Source of the DNA: Aedes albopictus
Lineage: Eukaryota > Arthropoda > Insecta > Diptera > Culicidae
Length of the DNA: 64,000 nucleotides
Direction of reading: 5' to 3'
Assembly: GCF_035046485.1 (NCBI RefSeq)
Contig: NC_085138.1
Span: 431,073,265 to 431,137,264, forward strand
The notes below the pieces were generated by a model that did not search any database, was not told where the DNA came from, and saw only the letters and a list, made by a program, of their open reading frames with translations. Shown piece after piece: positions 13,301 through 25,393 of this stretch (the first letter of the stretch is position 1; the number at the start of each line of letters is the position of its first letter). Position numbers and translations under genes: made by a program.

Positions 13301-14712
13301 CAGTTTTCAAACACAAAGGTGATACCAGACCCTTTTCTGTGTGTGTTGATTGAGTGGGGAAAGAGTGGTTACTGATCGGGTTTTGAACTGAGTGAAAACA
13401 TCCTTGGGTGAAAGGACAGGTAAGGGAATAGGATCGTCATACACGCATAAGTGTCCCACAATGAGTTCACATAGCGTCCTGAAAAGGGCACTGTAATAAC
13501 GCATAAGCGTACCACAATGGATTCAAACAGCGCCCTGAAAAGAGCAATGTGATAACGCATAAAGCCAGAGAGCCTATAGCTCTTTACCACAGCGGGTCAA
13601 GAAGAACAGAAATTTTGCTGAATTTAGGTCCTCGATTTGAGCTCGACAAGCGATAACTATCTTCGACCTGGAATTGGCCGACGCAAGTGCTTTAATAGCA
13701 GTCTGGCTATCTGAACAGAAGTATATTACTTTGCCCATTACGTGCTGCTGAAGCGCTGATTGCACTCCGTACATAAGAGCAAAGATTTCGGCCTGAAAAA
13801 CGGTACAGTGTCTACCAAGTGAGTAAGACTGATGCAGCCTTAGCTCACGAGAATAAACACCAGCGCCTGCTCGACCTTCGAGAAGGAAGCCATCAGTGTA
13901 ACATACGATGCCGTCTGAAATACTTCTCTCCAGATATCCAGATGTCCACTCTTCCCGGGAAGGGAATTTCGTGGAAAATGTCCTACATGGGAAATTACAA
14001 GCAATTGTAAGATCACTTGGAGCAAGGACAACTTTGTCCCAATTCTTAAAAAGTGGAAACTACGAGGTGTGTGTTGATGTGCGGTTCACAGGAGTTTCCT
14101 CTAGTAAACCGAGAACCCATAGGCGGTAAGTGCAAGAAAGTGATTCTTGTTTGAGATGAATGTGTAGTGGGGCAACGTGAAAGAGAACTTCGAGCGCTGC
14201 CGTGGAAGTTGAAGAGAATGCTCCAGACATCGCCATTATGCACATCCTTTGGAGATGGCCTAATTTTGATTGGACCGTTCTCACTTCGTCCTTTTACCAC
14301 CACACAAGACATCCATAGGCCAATATTGCACGAACAACAGTTGTGTAAATCCATTTGATATACTTGGGTTTTAGACCCTAAGTTGTACCAAAGGTTCGCC
14401 AGCATTGCCCGAAGGCCATACAAACTTTCTGGATTCTGAACTCAACATGAGGTGTCCAGTGTAAGCTCGGAATCAAGAATGACTCCAACGTACTGAACAG
14501 GTAAGTCACATTGATTTCAGAATCAAAGAGGCGTAAAGGTCGAACACTATTACGGTTTCGCTTTTCCGTGAAAAGAGCAATAGATGTGTTACTCGGATTT
14601 ACTGAAAAGCCATTTTGGCGACACCAACCCTCAACTACCGTTTTGCATCAGGTCGAAAAGGGTGCTAATGCACATACCGACTAGCAATGTTAGGTAGTCG
14701 TCGCACATTGGA
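13300..14712 (-). pseudogene. LOA-clade LINE, 3' half: end of RT palm, thumb, RNase H
   Basis: This continues on the minus strand from 15806 after an interruption. It opens with the second half of the RT catalytic motif at about 14712-14692, read as C-D-D-Y where F-A-D-D-Y is usual for the clade. It runs through palm/thumb sequence to about 14050; one frame carries SKLGHLQRMCIMAMSGAFSS and VLGLLEETPVNRTSTHTS. An RNase H domain follows (13900-13605). Its three acidic residues are visible in one open frame: D in YTDG, E in QAEIFAL and D in FCSDSQ. Frameshifts separate the thumb from the RNase H. After 13605 the sequence passes into a 3' region with repeated GCGCCCTGAAAAG blocks. LOA elements are known to carry RNase H, which fits. 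Confidence 0.8.
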
Positions 14713-15806
14713 GTAAATCATATCAAAACCTGATCATAAGTGGAAAAACTCAAAATGAAGTAATTGGGTTTTCCGTTGTGGTTTTGCCAAGTGTAATCGT
14801 GTAATCGTTTGACAGCTAAGCAGTGTCCAAATGTTTTGTTTACGCTTAACAGAAGAGGTTTAGTGAAGCTGAATGTTAGCCGTTTTCTTTGATATAACTC
14901 ACAGCGCGTGCAAGTTTTGACCGTACAAAGTGAATAAAATTGATAGTCAATCAATTCAACGATGCAGTTTGTTAAAGAAGGTTAATGTTGTTATTCTGTT
15001 AATTTGAAACCCCAATAAATTGACGTTAAGTTATTATTATTACTTTATTATAGAGATTTTCAGCCCTAGGCTGGTTCATCTCTTCTGACGTTAAGTTTAC
15101 ATACAATATTTGAAAATATTGAAAAAAAAAAATATTTGATGGAATCCTTTACCGTACATTCAAAATGAAATAAGTTAATTTTCCGGCTGTTTCCGGAAAA
15201 TCTGCTTTCAGTGTATGATGAAACTATTGTTCCTCTTTCAAATGCAGAAAAAAAACCTTCCGGATGTTTCCGATTTCAGAAGTTGCAACACTTTGAAAAA
15301 ATCGTGATTATTATATTATTATATGATATTATTTGCTCAAAAACACTATTTGGCCTCTGAACGTATTTTTGCTGAAAACTAGAATTCAACAGCTTTCAAG
15401 CAAAAAAAAAGAAGTTTAAAATCGGTCAACTGGTTCAAAAGCTGTGATTTTTTGAAAAATTTTAGTTTCGAAAAATCTTGATTTTTACAACCAATTTAAT
15501 AGGTCACCCTAATGATGAAATAAAAAAATACGGGTCTAATTATTTTCGATAAACTACATAACCACCAAGTATCACGATGTTCGGAGACACACTATATCAA
15601 TTTTATATGGAATGGTGGTATCATTAAAAAAAAATCTTGTTGAAGTCGGTTAGATTGGTTGTTTCTCACTGCTAGATGAATTTATTGTTATAAATTCATT
15701 AAAAACTATGAAATACGTTTCATTACTAATTTGGGTTGTATTTGGCTTGCGAAAATACGTGAAAATAGTTTTGATCAGTTTTGATGTACTAGGTGCTCCA
15801 CCAAAA
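14713..15806. mobile_element. Foreign insertion splitting the LINE RT at the catalytic motif
   Basis: The LINE frame stops being recognisable after ...PTYGF (minus strand, about 15806) and resumes with C-D-D-Y at 14712, so about 1.1 kb between them is foreign. It includes a minus-strand SINE-type tail at 15042-15096 (GATGAACCAGCCTAGGGCTG then AAAATCTCTATAATAAAG). No clear target duplication is visible and the rest is AT-rich without coding capacity, so it may be a composite of more than one insertion. Confidence 0.65.
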
Positions 15807-17138
15807 CCATAAGTAGGAAAACCGCTATTATTGAGTTGCATCAATAGCGTATCTGCTACGAGATTCCACAAAAGTGGTGATAAGACTCCCCCTTGGAGCC
15901 GCTTGACGCAATGTCGAGAAGAGATGCCAGTTTTTGAGCATTTGGTGAATCCAATTGGAAATCATTGGAGATGTACCATAACCCCGTGCGGTTTCCAATA
16001 TGGCGTCGAAAGGCACGTTGTCAAAGGCACCCTCGATATCTAAGAAAACACCCAAGCAGGATTGCTTTTGAGCGAATGCCTTCTCGATATCGTAAACAAC
16101 TTTTTGTAAAAGAGTCACAGTGGACTTTCCACATTGGTAAGCATGTTGGTTCACATGAAGAGGCACATTGGTCAGATGAACATCACGGATGTGATGAACG
16201 ACAATGCGTTCTAAGCATTTCAAAAGTAAAGATGTCAAACTGATAGGTCTGAAGCTCTTTGCTTCTTTATACGACGCATGACCCAGTTTCGGAATAAACT
16301 TTACAGTAATATCCCACCAGGATTTGGGAATATACCCTGTAGCAAAACTGAAAACAAGTAGTTGTTTCAAAACATGTCTGAAATGATCAAATCCCTTCTG
16401 AAGCAAAATAGGATGAATCCAAGGATAAATCCCATCTGCCCCAGGAGATTTGAAAGGTGCTATTAAGCATTAAGTATTAAGCATTAAGGCAAAGCTATTA
16501 AGTGCACATTCAATCGATTCTAAAGTAATGATACTCCGAGCCGAAGCTAAAGAATCATAACTACAAAAAAAGACATCAGGTTCATCCGAAGATGATCCGA
16601 AGATCCGAAGATCCACATATCCGGAGAAGTGTGTACTGAATAAACATTGCAAAATTTCCTCATCAGAGGAAGTGAAATCACGATTTGGTAAACGAAATTC
16701 GTTAACTTGAATATTCTTAGATTTTGCAAGGATTTTGTTCAACCGACTGGCTTCACTCAGACTGGAAACATTTGCACAAAGGTTTTTCCAGCCGGATCGT
16801 TCAGCAAACCGATAGGCTTTCTGGTAGGCCTTGCGAGCCGACCTGAAAGCCTCCGATCCAGCTGAACGTCGTCTGTTTCAAGTCTTTCCACATTGTTTCC
16901 TGAGTTTCGCCATATCAGAGTTCCACCAAGGGGTTCCCCTTGTGGTTTTCACAGACCGCAGAGGGCAAGCTTCTTCAAAAGCTTCAATGATGAAGGCCGT
17001 TGTAGTGTCAACAGCATCATCTAAATCACTTGGAGTATCATTAGATGGTGAGTATCCATGAAATTTGGCTGCAACCGGTAAAGAGATCCCAGTTGGTTGA
17101 CCGAGGGTTCCTGAAACGCAAAGTTTAAGAAGTAACAT
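15807..17138 (-). pseudogene. LOA-clade LINE, 5' half: endonuclease end and RT fingers/palm
   Basis: The 5' part is on the right. 17138-16878 gives the end of an EEP endonuclease-type ORF with GTPWWNSDMAKLRKQ. 16742-16470 gives the linker, with RLPNRDFTSSDEEILQCLFS. 16406-15828 gives RT motifs in order: IPKSWWDITVKFIPK, FRPISLTSLLLK, QHAYQCGKSTVTLLQK and the first catalytic aspartate in FLDIEGAFDNVPF. 15871-15803 adds WNLVADTLLMQLNNSGFPTY in a shifted frame. Several frameshifts and a stop make this a dead copy. The GAFDNVPF form and the RNase H downstream point to the LOA clade (Lian/Loner type of mosquitoes). The exact family is inferred from memory of motifs. Confidence 0.85.
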
Positions 17139-17139
17139 T

Positions 17140-17520
17140 CACATGTTCAAAATAGATATAGCGATGGTCAGATAAAGATTCTTTATCTGACACATGCGAA
17201 TTGGTCAGCTCGTGACTAATTCTGCTAGAGCGAAGCGTTCCCAAAATGGAAGGCATGTGAGTCCACATGAATAGGCATGTTAGCCAGACGAACATCACAG
17301 ATGTGATAATCGATAATGCTTTTCAAGCATTTTAGAAAAAACGAGGTAACCAGACTGATCTGAAATTCATTCCTTCTTTATACAACGCACGCACTCTTTC
17401 GGGATAAAACCATAGAGGAGTTTCACGCCATGAAAATACCCAATAGAAAACTACAAGAGTTCAAAACATGTACGAAATACTCAAATCTCTCTGAAGAAAA
17501 ATAGGACAAAACCCCATTTT
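17140..17520 (-). pseudogene. Second LOA-type LINE fragment, RT fingers
   Basis: 17250-17520 is a diverged duplicate of 16140-16430: CATGTTAGCCAGACGAACAT and the TTCTTTATACAACGCACGC stretch align to CATTGGTCAGATGAACATCA and TTCTTTATACGACGCATGA. 17140-17230 (TTTATCTGACACATGCGAAT) resembles 18415-18460. It is a separate, older copy abutting the main one. Confidence 0.6.
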
Positions 17521-17879
17521 TTTATTCTTGATCACTTAACATATTTTACAGCTCTATTGTCCACTAGGGCACTACGTGAGCGATTACAATTGACAGCTGC
17601 ACTTACACTTTGTACAGCGTCTAGCAGCAGTATTCTATTTCTACTATATCGAATTGGTTTGCCTTCGTGCTGCTTTCACTTTTCTACTCTTTTCTCGGTA
17701 GAATGATGAGCACGAGGATGTCGATGGGTGCTTGTTGTTCCTTTTCCAGTTCGATTGGGGGTCCATTATGAGTTGCATTTCGCCGATGTCCAGGTATCCG
17801 GGTCCGTTTGAGCCATGGGCTCAGAAGAGGGTCAATGTCAGCCACTCTCGGGGAGAAGAGTAACTGACGAAAAATTGCA

Positions 17880-18500
17880 AGTGCCGGGGCTAAAAAAAAA
17901 AACCATTTGCTCCTGGAGATTTGAAGTAAGCAGAGATTTTAAGTGCCCACTAAGTCGATTCTATAGCTACACTGCCGTAATTCTTCAAAGTGACGTAAGC
18001 GCCATTCAAAATTTCGATATTTTCGGGTATATTATATATAATATCTGGAGAAATAATAACACTGTGGTATTCCTGCTGTATTAGAATGCAAGATCTAGTC
18101 GTAATCTATCATCTATGGAAAGAAACTTAGAGGATAAGTAAGAGTTTTTTGCATCATAACCAAAAAATGGGCCAAAACTATCAATGTCGCTTACGTCACT
18201 TTGCAGAATTGCGGCAGTACAATCCTCGAGGCATAAGCAATAGTTATGGTATACCACAATGGAGAGCGTTGAAGTAACAGAACCACAATGAAACTCTCTT
18301 GGAGTAGCAATGGAAGCAAGTTATTCATAAAATGTGGTTCCCTAGTTTGTTGAGCAGGGACGCCTGAATACGCAAAGTTTGCGAAGGAACGCTCAAAAGT
18401 GCAAAGAATGTCAAATAGAGACTCTTCATCTGGCACATGCCAATCAGTCAACTCATGACAAATTCTGATCATGCAGAGTTGGGTAAGGTGCAATTCTATG
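17880..18500 (-). pseudogene. Third LOA-type LINE fragment, split by a MITE
   Basis: 17905-17970 (TTTGCTCCTGGAGATTTGAA then GTGCCCACTAAGTCGATTC) matches 16437-16517. 18219-18500 (TCATCTGGCACATGCCAATC then AGTCAACTCATGACAAATTC) matches the endonuclease-side fragment at 17180-17225. The two halves are separated by the MITE at 17971-18218. No frame is open. Confidence 0.55.
17971..18218. mobile_element. Short TIR MITE (ACTGCCG ends)
   Basis: 248 bp with imperfect inverted ends of about 35 bp: left ACTGCCGTAATTCTTCAAAG then TGACGTAAGCG, right complement ACTGCCGCAATTCTGCAAAG then TGACGTAAGCG. The interior is AT-rich with a TATATTATATATAATATC stretch. It sits inside a LINE fragment. The flanks (CTAC and ACAA) do not give an unambiguous target duplication. 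Confidence 0.75.
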
Positions 18501-20920
18501 TTAAGTTATCCATGAACTGTACTACCTAAGTATTCCATCAAACTGAATCATCTCAAATTAATGTTTATGTTTCATCGTAGCAATACTGCCAAATATCAGC
18601 GAAAAGATGCTGAAAACAAGAGCTTGTTTGAAGGCATCCATAAGAAAAGGTTGAAACATACCGTTAACGTTATTCTAAAATATAGCATGCTCGAGGCACG
18701 ACACTTTATTTATAATGAAAGAAGCAAAACTGGGTTCACAAGGTAACTGATACAGAAGTTACCCTACGAGAATGAACTTTCTGAAATAGAGCCACTTGGG
18801 CTACGCACGCTATTTACGCTGAAAGTTGATCTGAGGTTTTCTAGCCGTAGCCACTACCCAAACTAGACTGGATTACACTCTTCACAATTACATCACCAAA
18901 AGGAAACATCAACGACAAACCATGTGTTAACTGGTCTTTTAAGCGATGTTGAGATAATTCCATATTCTGAATTGCACGCCAAACTGAGTCTAAATCCAAA
19001 TTTTCATGAATTTTGGAGCCCGGGAACCCATTTAAAAATCAATTTGAAGTTTGTATGGGGGCGATTTGTCGAATCACCCCTCGTCGGATTTTGTACTGGG
19101 CGGAGCTGTCAAGCAGTTGCGCAGCTGTTAAAAGGTGATTTGAATAAATCTTTTTGAATTTTTTTTAAGTATCAAAAGAAAGTTCTAAAAATCTGAAAAA
19201 AAATCATAGAGGCTTAGAAAAAGGTGCTCTTTTGTTTAAAAATATAAAATCATTGATTTTTTCTAAATTTAATAACCCAATTGAAAAACGCCCATGGCGA
19301 AAACGTATTAAACGAAATCATATAGGTAGTAATGTAAGCTAATTTAAACATTTGAATAATCCCGCCCTTTTTGCCTCAAATTTGAGACTTAAGAAGGGCA
19401 ACTGATTATCTAGGAGAAACGCAAGGTCCACTGCACTATTGCTCCGGTTAGCACAGTAAGGGCGTAATACTGTGGAGGACGCCCTAATTATCCACAGGCT
19501 CCGTTTGTGGTTAGGTTTTCATTAGACCCCCCCCCCCCCTAACCATTCATTCCTTGGTACGGTAAACATAAAGCCGTATAACACCATGAATTAGGGGTCA
19601 CCTGTTTAGTGGACTCTTACCACTGGATCAGGCGGTCCGTAGTGTTATTCTTAGCCAATTGAGACAATCGCTGCCGACACTACACAGCTATCTAGGCTGA
19701 TCTGGAAAAGAAGTTAACATTGATGGTCAACTTCCAAACGAGCCCGAACAGCCCCAAAATTCTATCAATTGCAGAGTCAAACAGTTCCTGCTGAATTTGA
19801 GAGTTTTTGATTTTTTTTTTTGAAAAGTTTTCTATAGAATTCGTGGAAGAATAAGGTTTTTTTTTCAAGATTTAGAAGTACTTTTGGAATTCTTGAGTCT
19901 GATTTTACTAGGCGGCTTACGACTTATTCAAATCGGAGAACACCAAAACAGTTGAAGCTTTGTTTTTAGTTGAGAGATTGGCTTACTGAAATAAGGATGA
20001 ATCCATGGTGAACTCCTGATTAAATCTATAGATTCTTTGAGAAAATTTCAGAAGAAATTTGTGGAGAAATTGAAAATCAAGAATTTACCCTGGTTTTCCG
20101 GTGAAGATTTTCAAGAAATATAACAGAAAACGCTATTGGAAATTAAGTCAGAAATTGTTTTGGGAACGTATCATAGATTCTCTTAATAAATTCTTAAGCG
20201 TTTTCTACATATTGGAATTTCATTTTGATTTTAGAGTATTGTGAATCTCCCCTAGCAGTCGCGCTAAAACAAGTTTTTATGAATTGTTCACTCTTTATGG
20301 TGATCGACCTGCAACTTCTTCAACGATTGTAGCAGGGATCTACGAGAAATTGTCCTTGGATTTCGCAAAAGAGACACAACCTACTACAAATTTCTCTGAT
20401 TTTTTATTTAAATTTCAGCTATAAATGTTTTTTGCTGTTTCACTATGAACTCTGGCATGAATTTCTGGTAAATCTGGGATCTAATGCCGTGAAAAGCATT
20501 TTTGCTTTATATTACCTTCATTAATCATTGTTTTTACGCCAGAATTTCAAATCCGTTATTATCAACATTATTCCAAGTTCTGCTTAATGTTCTAGATTCA
20601 AATTCTTCCACAACGAAATTCTCTATCGATGTATGTTTTTCAATTTTCGAATTTTGGTCTGGAACGGCCTCAGTTGTATGGAAAAGTTCCAATGTCTTAC
20701 AATTATGACAACTTTTTGTCGCTAAAAAGACATTCACTCAAAAACTAAGAATCTGATCGAGATGGTTTCTACTATCAATTCTGAAGAGACCGACAAAAAG
20801 TTGATCAAATTCCGTAGAAAATCAATATAGCTGAAGGTGCGCATCACAGACAATTCACGGGCGCGCCGCTTCCTTTTCCCTTAATTTCTTCATTATTATA
20901 TTTGTAAAAGTATCATTTTT
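18500..20920. other. Unrecognised sequence with a C-tract
   Basis: No convincing gene. A C-rich tract (19527-19540) lies in a stretch (19420-19700) that contains GACGCCCTAATTATCCACAG and GGGGTCACCTGTTTAGTGG. It could be 5' retroelement leader sequence, but I cannot place it. The remainder is AT-rich and a few open frames under 80 codons look random. Confidence 0.3.
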
Positions 20921-22300
20921 GCCTTTCTCGTACACTAATAGTACTGGAAAGGCTATATGTTCACTCCAAAAATGACTTTTTGATATAAGGCCCGGAGGGT
21001 CGAGTCACATATACCAATCGACTCAGCTCGACGAATTGAGGTGTGTGTGTGTATGTGTGTATGTATGTGTGTGTACAAATAAACTCACATCAGTTTTTGG
21101 CAATAAACCTCAACCGATTTCAATGACCGACGGTTCATTCGACGCGGCATCTGGTCCCATTGTTTCCTATTGCGAAGTTATGGGCCTTTAGGTGTTCCGG
21201 ATCGGTACCCTTGGAAGGGGCCAGACATGAAAATGCACCAAACCCATGCATGCGACCCATCAAACCACCGCATTTACGATTATCTAATGAACGGGAAGCA
21301 GAAAAATAGTCTAAGACCATATCTGAACCGGTAATGTTCCGGAACCGGTTCTGGGTGTCCCCCCGGAAGTGACCAAATATCAAATTGAACATAACCCATG
21401 CATGCGACACATAAAACAGCGGCATTTTCGATAACTTGATAAACGGTTAGCAGGAAAACAATATTAGACCATATCTGAACCGGTAGTGTTCCGGAACCGG
21501 TTCCAGATGTCCCACCGGAAGTGGCCAAATATAAAAGTGAACCAAACCCATGCATGCGACACATCAAATCACGGCTTATCCAATAACCTGATGGCCGGTT
21601 ATTAAGGAAGCAAGCTTAGATCACATACGGGACTGCCGGTTGTATTCTGAAACCAGTTCCGGGTGTCTCGCCGGAAATGGCCAAATATTAAAGTGAACCA
21701 AACCCATGCATGCGACACATCAAACAGCGGCATTTTCGATAACCTGATGAACGGTTAGCAGGAAAACAGTATCAGACCATATCTGAACCGGTTGTTGTCC
21801 GGAACCGGTTCCGGGAGTCCCGACGGATGTGGCCAAATATAAAAGAGTACCAAACCCATGCATGCGATACAAAAAATAACGGCTTTTCTGATAACCTGAT
21901 GACTGGTTATCAAGGAAATAGGTTAGGACCACATTAGGGACAGCCGGTAGTGCTGTAACCAGTTCCGGGTGTCCCTCCGAAAGCGGCCAAATATAAAATT
22001 GAACTGAACCAATGTATGCGACACAGCAAAGCTCGGATTTTTCGATAACCTTATGAACATTAGCAAGCAAACAGGTTCAGATTGGTGAAAAAAATGTTTT
22101 ACGAATATGGTCAAATCTCAACCGTTACGTAGTAATTAAACTTTACATGTTTTTGATTTTGCTTGCCTCAAGCTGGCTATGACTTGGAAATGTTCAAACT
22201 TATCGCATTTGAAAGATTATTAAATTTGCTACCAAAAAAAAATATTGGAATCTATTGGTTTGGTTAGATAACTAAAGCAAAAAAGCTCTAAAGTAGTGTT
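20921..22300 (+). mobile_element. GCCTTTCTCGTACAC-family element, copy 1
   Basis: It starts GCCTTTCTCGTACACTAATA and then AAAGGCTATATGTTCACTCC, as in the copy at 4903. A GT-rich microsatellite (21043-21072) follows. The body is dominated by a tandem array listed separately. A second start of the same family at about 22303 ends this copy. No coding frame. Confidence 0.75.
21190..22090. repeat. About 152-bp tandem array, six units
   Basis: The marker AACCCATGCATGCGAC recurs at 21241, 21393, 21545, 21701 and 21853 (spacing 152, 152, 156, 152), with a degenerate sixth near 22006. Each unit also has a CCGGAACCGGTTC palindrome and GGCCAAATATAAAA. A single unit exists in the copy at 4903-5380, so the array grew inside the element. 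Minus-strand frames through it (96, 95 and 116 codons) are products of the repeat. Confidence 0.9.
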
Positions 22301-22302
22301 TG

Positions 22303-23690
22303 GCCTTTCTCGTACACTTAGTGTACTAAAAAACTATATGTTCACTCAAAAAACGATTTTCGAAAAAAAAAAAGGCTGGGAGGATCAAGTCGCATATACC
22401 AATCAACTCAGTTTGACGAATTGAGGTTATGTATGTATGTGTGTAGGTATCTATGTATGTGCGCAAAATAAGTTCATTAATTTTTAAGGCACTTCCCATT
22501 GGCCGATTTTTCGGATTATAGCTTGAATCGAACCGCAATTGTTTGCTATCAAAAATGGTCCAGATCGGCCAAGACGTTCCGGAGTTATGGCCATTTCAGT
22601 GATCCGGACCAGCACCGGTAGAACTGGCCGTATATAAAACTGAACTAGCCCCATCATCAAACATTAAATTGCGGCAATTTTTGTAACCTTTAGCATTGTT
22701 GACAAGTTTTGTGAGGAAATCAACACTGGAGACCAAAAGCTCCACGATGTTGGCCCAATATTCAATATGGCAGCCAAATGTTCTAGGTGGCGGCTCAAAA
22801 TTCAAGATGGGGGCTGTTTAATGGAGATTGAGGCTCTTAAAGCATGCTATATGGGAATATTTTATATGGGGAAGATGTCTGGACTCCCAAAATGGCGACT
22901 AGAATATCCAAGATGGCGGTCTAAAACCCAAGATGGTGGTTTCAAATTCAAGATGGCGTCTGTTTAAAGAAGTTTAAGGCTCTAAAATCATGCAATATGG
23001 GTATATTTGGTATGGGGAAGATGTCCGGAGTCAAAAAAATGGCGACCAGAATGTATAAGATGTCGGCTGTTTGATGGAGATTTAGGCTCTAACGGCTGTT
23101 TAATGAAGTTCTAGGCTCTATAACCATGCAATTATGAGTATATTTGGAATGAGGAAGATGTCCGGAGTTCAAAAAGGCCGGCCAGTATATCCAAGATGGC
23201 GATCAAAAATTTAAGATGGCGGCTCCAAATTTAAGATGTCGGCTGTTTAATGGAGTTTTAGGGCCTGAAACAATGCATTATTGGTATACTTGGTATGGGG
23301 ATGATGTCTGGATTCCAAAAATGGCGACTAGAATATCCAAGATGGTGGTCCAAAATCTAAGATGGCGGCTCCAGATTCAAGATGGCGGCTCCAGATTCAA
23401 GATGGCGGCTGTTTAATGTATAAGTATATTTTTCATAGGGAAGATGCCTGGACGCCAAAAATGGCGACCAGAACATCCAAGATAGCAATCTTAAATCCAA
23501 AATGGCGGCTTCAAATTCAAGATAGGATTTTTTTCTTAAGAGTTTGAGGCTCAAGCCAGATAAACGATATGATTTCTGGTATCATGAAATGGATTTCTGT
23601 TAATTGTATGAAAGTGCGATATACATCAACATTTCAATTGAGTTTTACTGAAATGGGGTTTTGAAGGCACGAGAAAGGCGCCATCACCGC
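22303..23690 (+). mobile_element. GCCTTTCTCGTACAC-family element, copy 2
   Basis: It starts GGCCTTTCTCGTACACTTAG at 22302 and ends with GGCACGAGAAAGGCGCC at 23666-23682, the complement of the start (GGCGCCTTTCTCGTGCC). This gives short inverted ends GCCTTTCTCGT. The tail CATCACCGCTAGGTGGATT (23682-23700) recurs in complement at 62897-62918, showing it belongs to the family. The interior carries the AAGATGGCGGCT array. No coding frame. Confidence 0.7.
22765..23525. repeat. AAGATGGCGGCT short tandem repeats
   Basis: The motif TCCAAGATGGCGG, TCAAGATGGCGGCT and variants recur about 20 times at 18-24-bp steps. They are grouped into larger blocks of about 200 bp separated by TATTTGGTATGGGGAAGATG. 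ATGGCGGC-type frames on the plus strand look codon-like only because of the repeat. Confidence 0.85.
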
Positions 23691-23794
23691 TAGGTGGATT
23701 GATTAGGGTTTTTAAAATTATTTACATGTTAAATCAACAAAAATATATTCTCTATATAAAGGGCCCCCACATTTGTAACCCAGATTGGGAGGCA

Positions 23795-23850
23795 TTTGAG
23801 TTCATATGTAAAGGCATGCCAGCCAGATGAACATCACGGATGTTCGTCGT
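23795..23850 (-). pseudogene. LOA-type LINE fragment, RT piece
   Basis: A short stretch (GGCATGCCAGCCAGATGAAC then ATCACGGATGT) matches the RT fingers region at 16165-16195. It is isolated between other repeats. Confidence 0.45.
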
Positions 23851-23980
23851 TGAGTTGATCTCGGTCACTAGATGCGAAACACGTGACACTGACATCCCTT
23901 CCTTTCCTTAATGATCGTAAGGACGTGGTCGGCCCCGTTATTGACATGATACAGATTGGAATTTTCAAAAGTATGGCCAG

Positions 23981-24680
23981 TGGGGGCAGGATGGGTCACC
24001 TAAGAAATGGATTTCTATAACTTTCTGAATATAAATCGCATTTTTCTGTTTTCTACCACGACTCTCAGATACACTAGTCAGCTATGTTTAGTAATAAAGT
24101 TTGAATCCTGCTTCTTGACAAGCAATTTTCTAAACATGACCCAGCTTCCCATATTTTTACGGGGGCAAGAAAACTCGATTTTTCTCCAACAAAAAAATAC
24201 TATATCTCCAATTTTTTTTATGCATCCAAGCTTCACATACGTACAGAATACATGAAAAAAGTCTTGAAACATATTGGTAGATCACTCTAAGAACTAGAAG
24301 ATTTATGTTCAGGTAGCCATAAACGGATTTCCAAAACCTATATATTTTGTAGAAAAATATTTAAAATATAAATAAAATATAAATTTTCAACGCTAGGTCA
24401 CAGAATAGCCTTTCAATGAAAAAATAAAACATTTTCAAGAACTATGCCTTCATACCGAAAACTTAGGATGACCCATCTTGCCCCATCTACACGTTATACG
24501 TTGTTATATAGAATGTATAGCATAAGGAGTATAACGAAATATATTTTTTTTTCTGTGCAAGGAACGTAAAGAATATTCAAAACAATATATTACTTTTTTG
24601 GGTATCCACGTCGTTCGTCTGGGAAAATTATGGTACGGTTGAAAACGGTTGAAAACAGCATTGACCCATCTTGCCCCCAC
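23981..24680. mobile_element. MITE family with GATGGGTCA ends
   Basis: The left end is TGGGGGCAGGATGGGTCACC then TAAG. A right end in complement lies at 24463-24485 (CTTAGGATGACCCATCTTGC then CCC), with a second one at 24660-24680 (TTGACCCATCTTGCCCCCAC). One complete element of about 505 bp plus an extra terminal fragment is the simplest reading. The interior is AT-rich with no coding capacity. Confidence 0.6.
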
Positions 24681-24877
24681 ATACCATACGCATTGACGAT
24701 GGCAAGTTTCTTCCAAACTTCGTCTGTGCAATTTCAATTGTTCTGGGTAATTGAGGAGTAGCAACTACGAATTGCACGGTCATCTACACTCATGCTCAAT
24801 ATCGGCAAAATTCAAATCCCCTACATGTGAAACTGTGCATTTGACAGTAATGTAATTTAACTCTAAATATTGCAATA

Positions 24878-25393
24878 GACGAATTTCGCCCCAAATCGTA
24901 TTCGGAGTTGGCAGAACCCTCTCAGATTACAATGAAACTTTCTGGGTATGTACACCAAGACTAGATAAGCCACTTTTCATACTTAGTTTCTTCAAAATTT
25001 ATCTGGACTGACTTTTGAAAAGGGCTTAACTTTTTTTATGGATTTTTTTAAAATGTTTTAATCAAAAAATGACTACTCCTACAAAAAAGTGTTGTATGGG
25101 TGATTATCACAAAATAAGTCAAATTTTAAGAAAAATATACTGAAAAAAATCCAAAATGAGCCCTGCACTGAAAAAAAATCATTTCTAAAAATTCAAAGTT
25201 GATTTAAAAAAAAAACACCATTTTTGATTTTGATGAAATTTTGTCTCAAGACAGGCAATTATGTTCCCTACCAACCGTCCATACATCACAAGATAGGCAC
25301 TTTTAAGGAAAAAAAGTTTTTCTAACAAAAACTTTTTCATGTCCAAATTATTATTTTTTCAGTGTCTTTTTTTAAAAACAAACTAAACCAGTG
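24878..25393. repeat. Left terminal inverted repeat of the 24878-32205 transposon
   Basis: It pairs with 31695-32205. The match is clear over nearly the full length, with scattered substitutions and indels in A/T runs. The inner limit lies near the TTTTTTCAGTGT stretch on both sides. The divergence between the arms suggests the insertion is not very recent. Confidence 0.9.

Noticed and set aside
16878..17138. Host gene exon with TPWWN motif
   Set aside because: The motif and its position next to RT sequence identify it as the end of the LINE endonuclease ORF.
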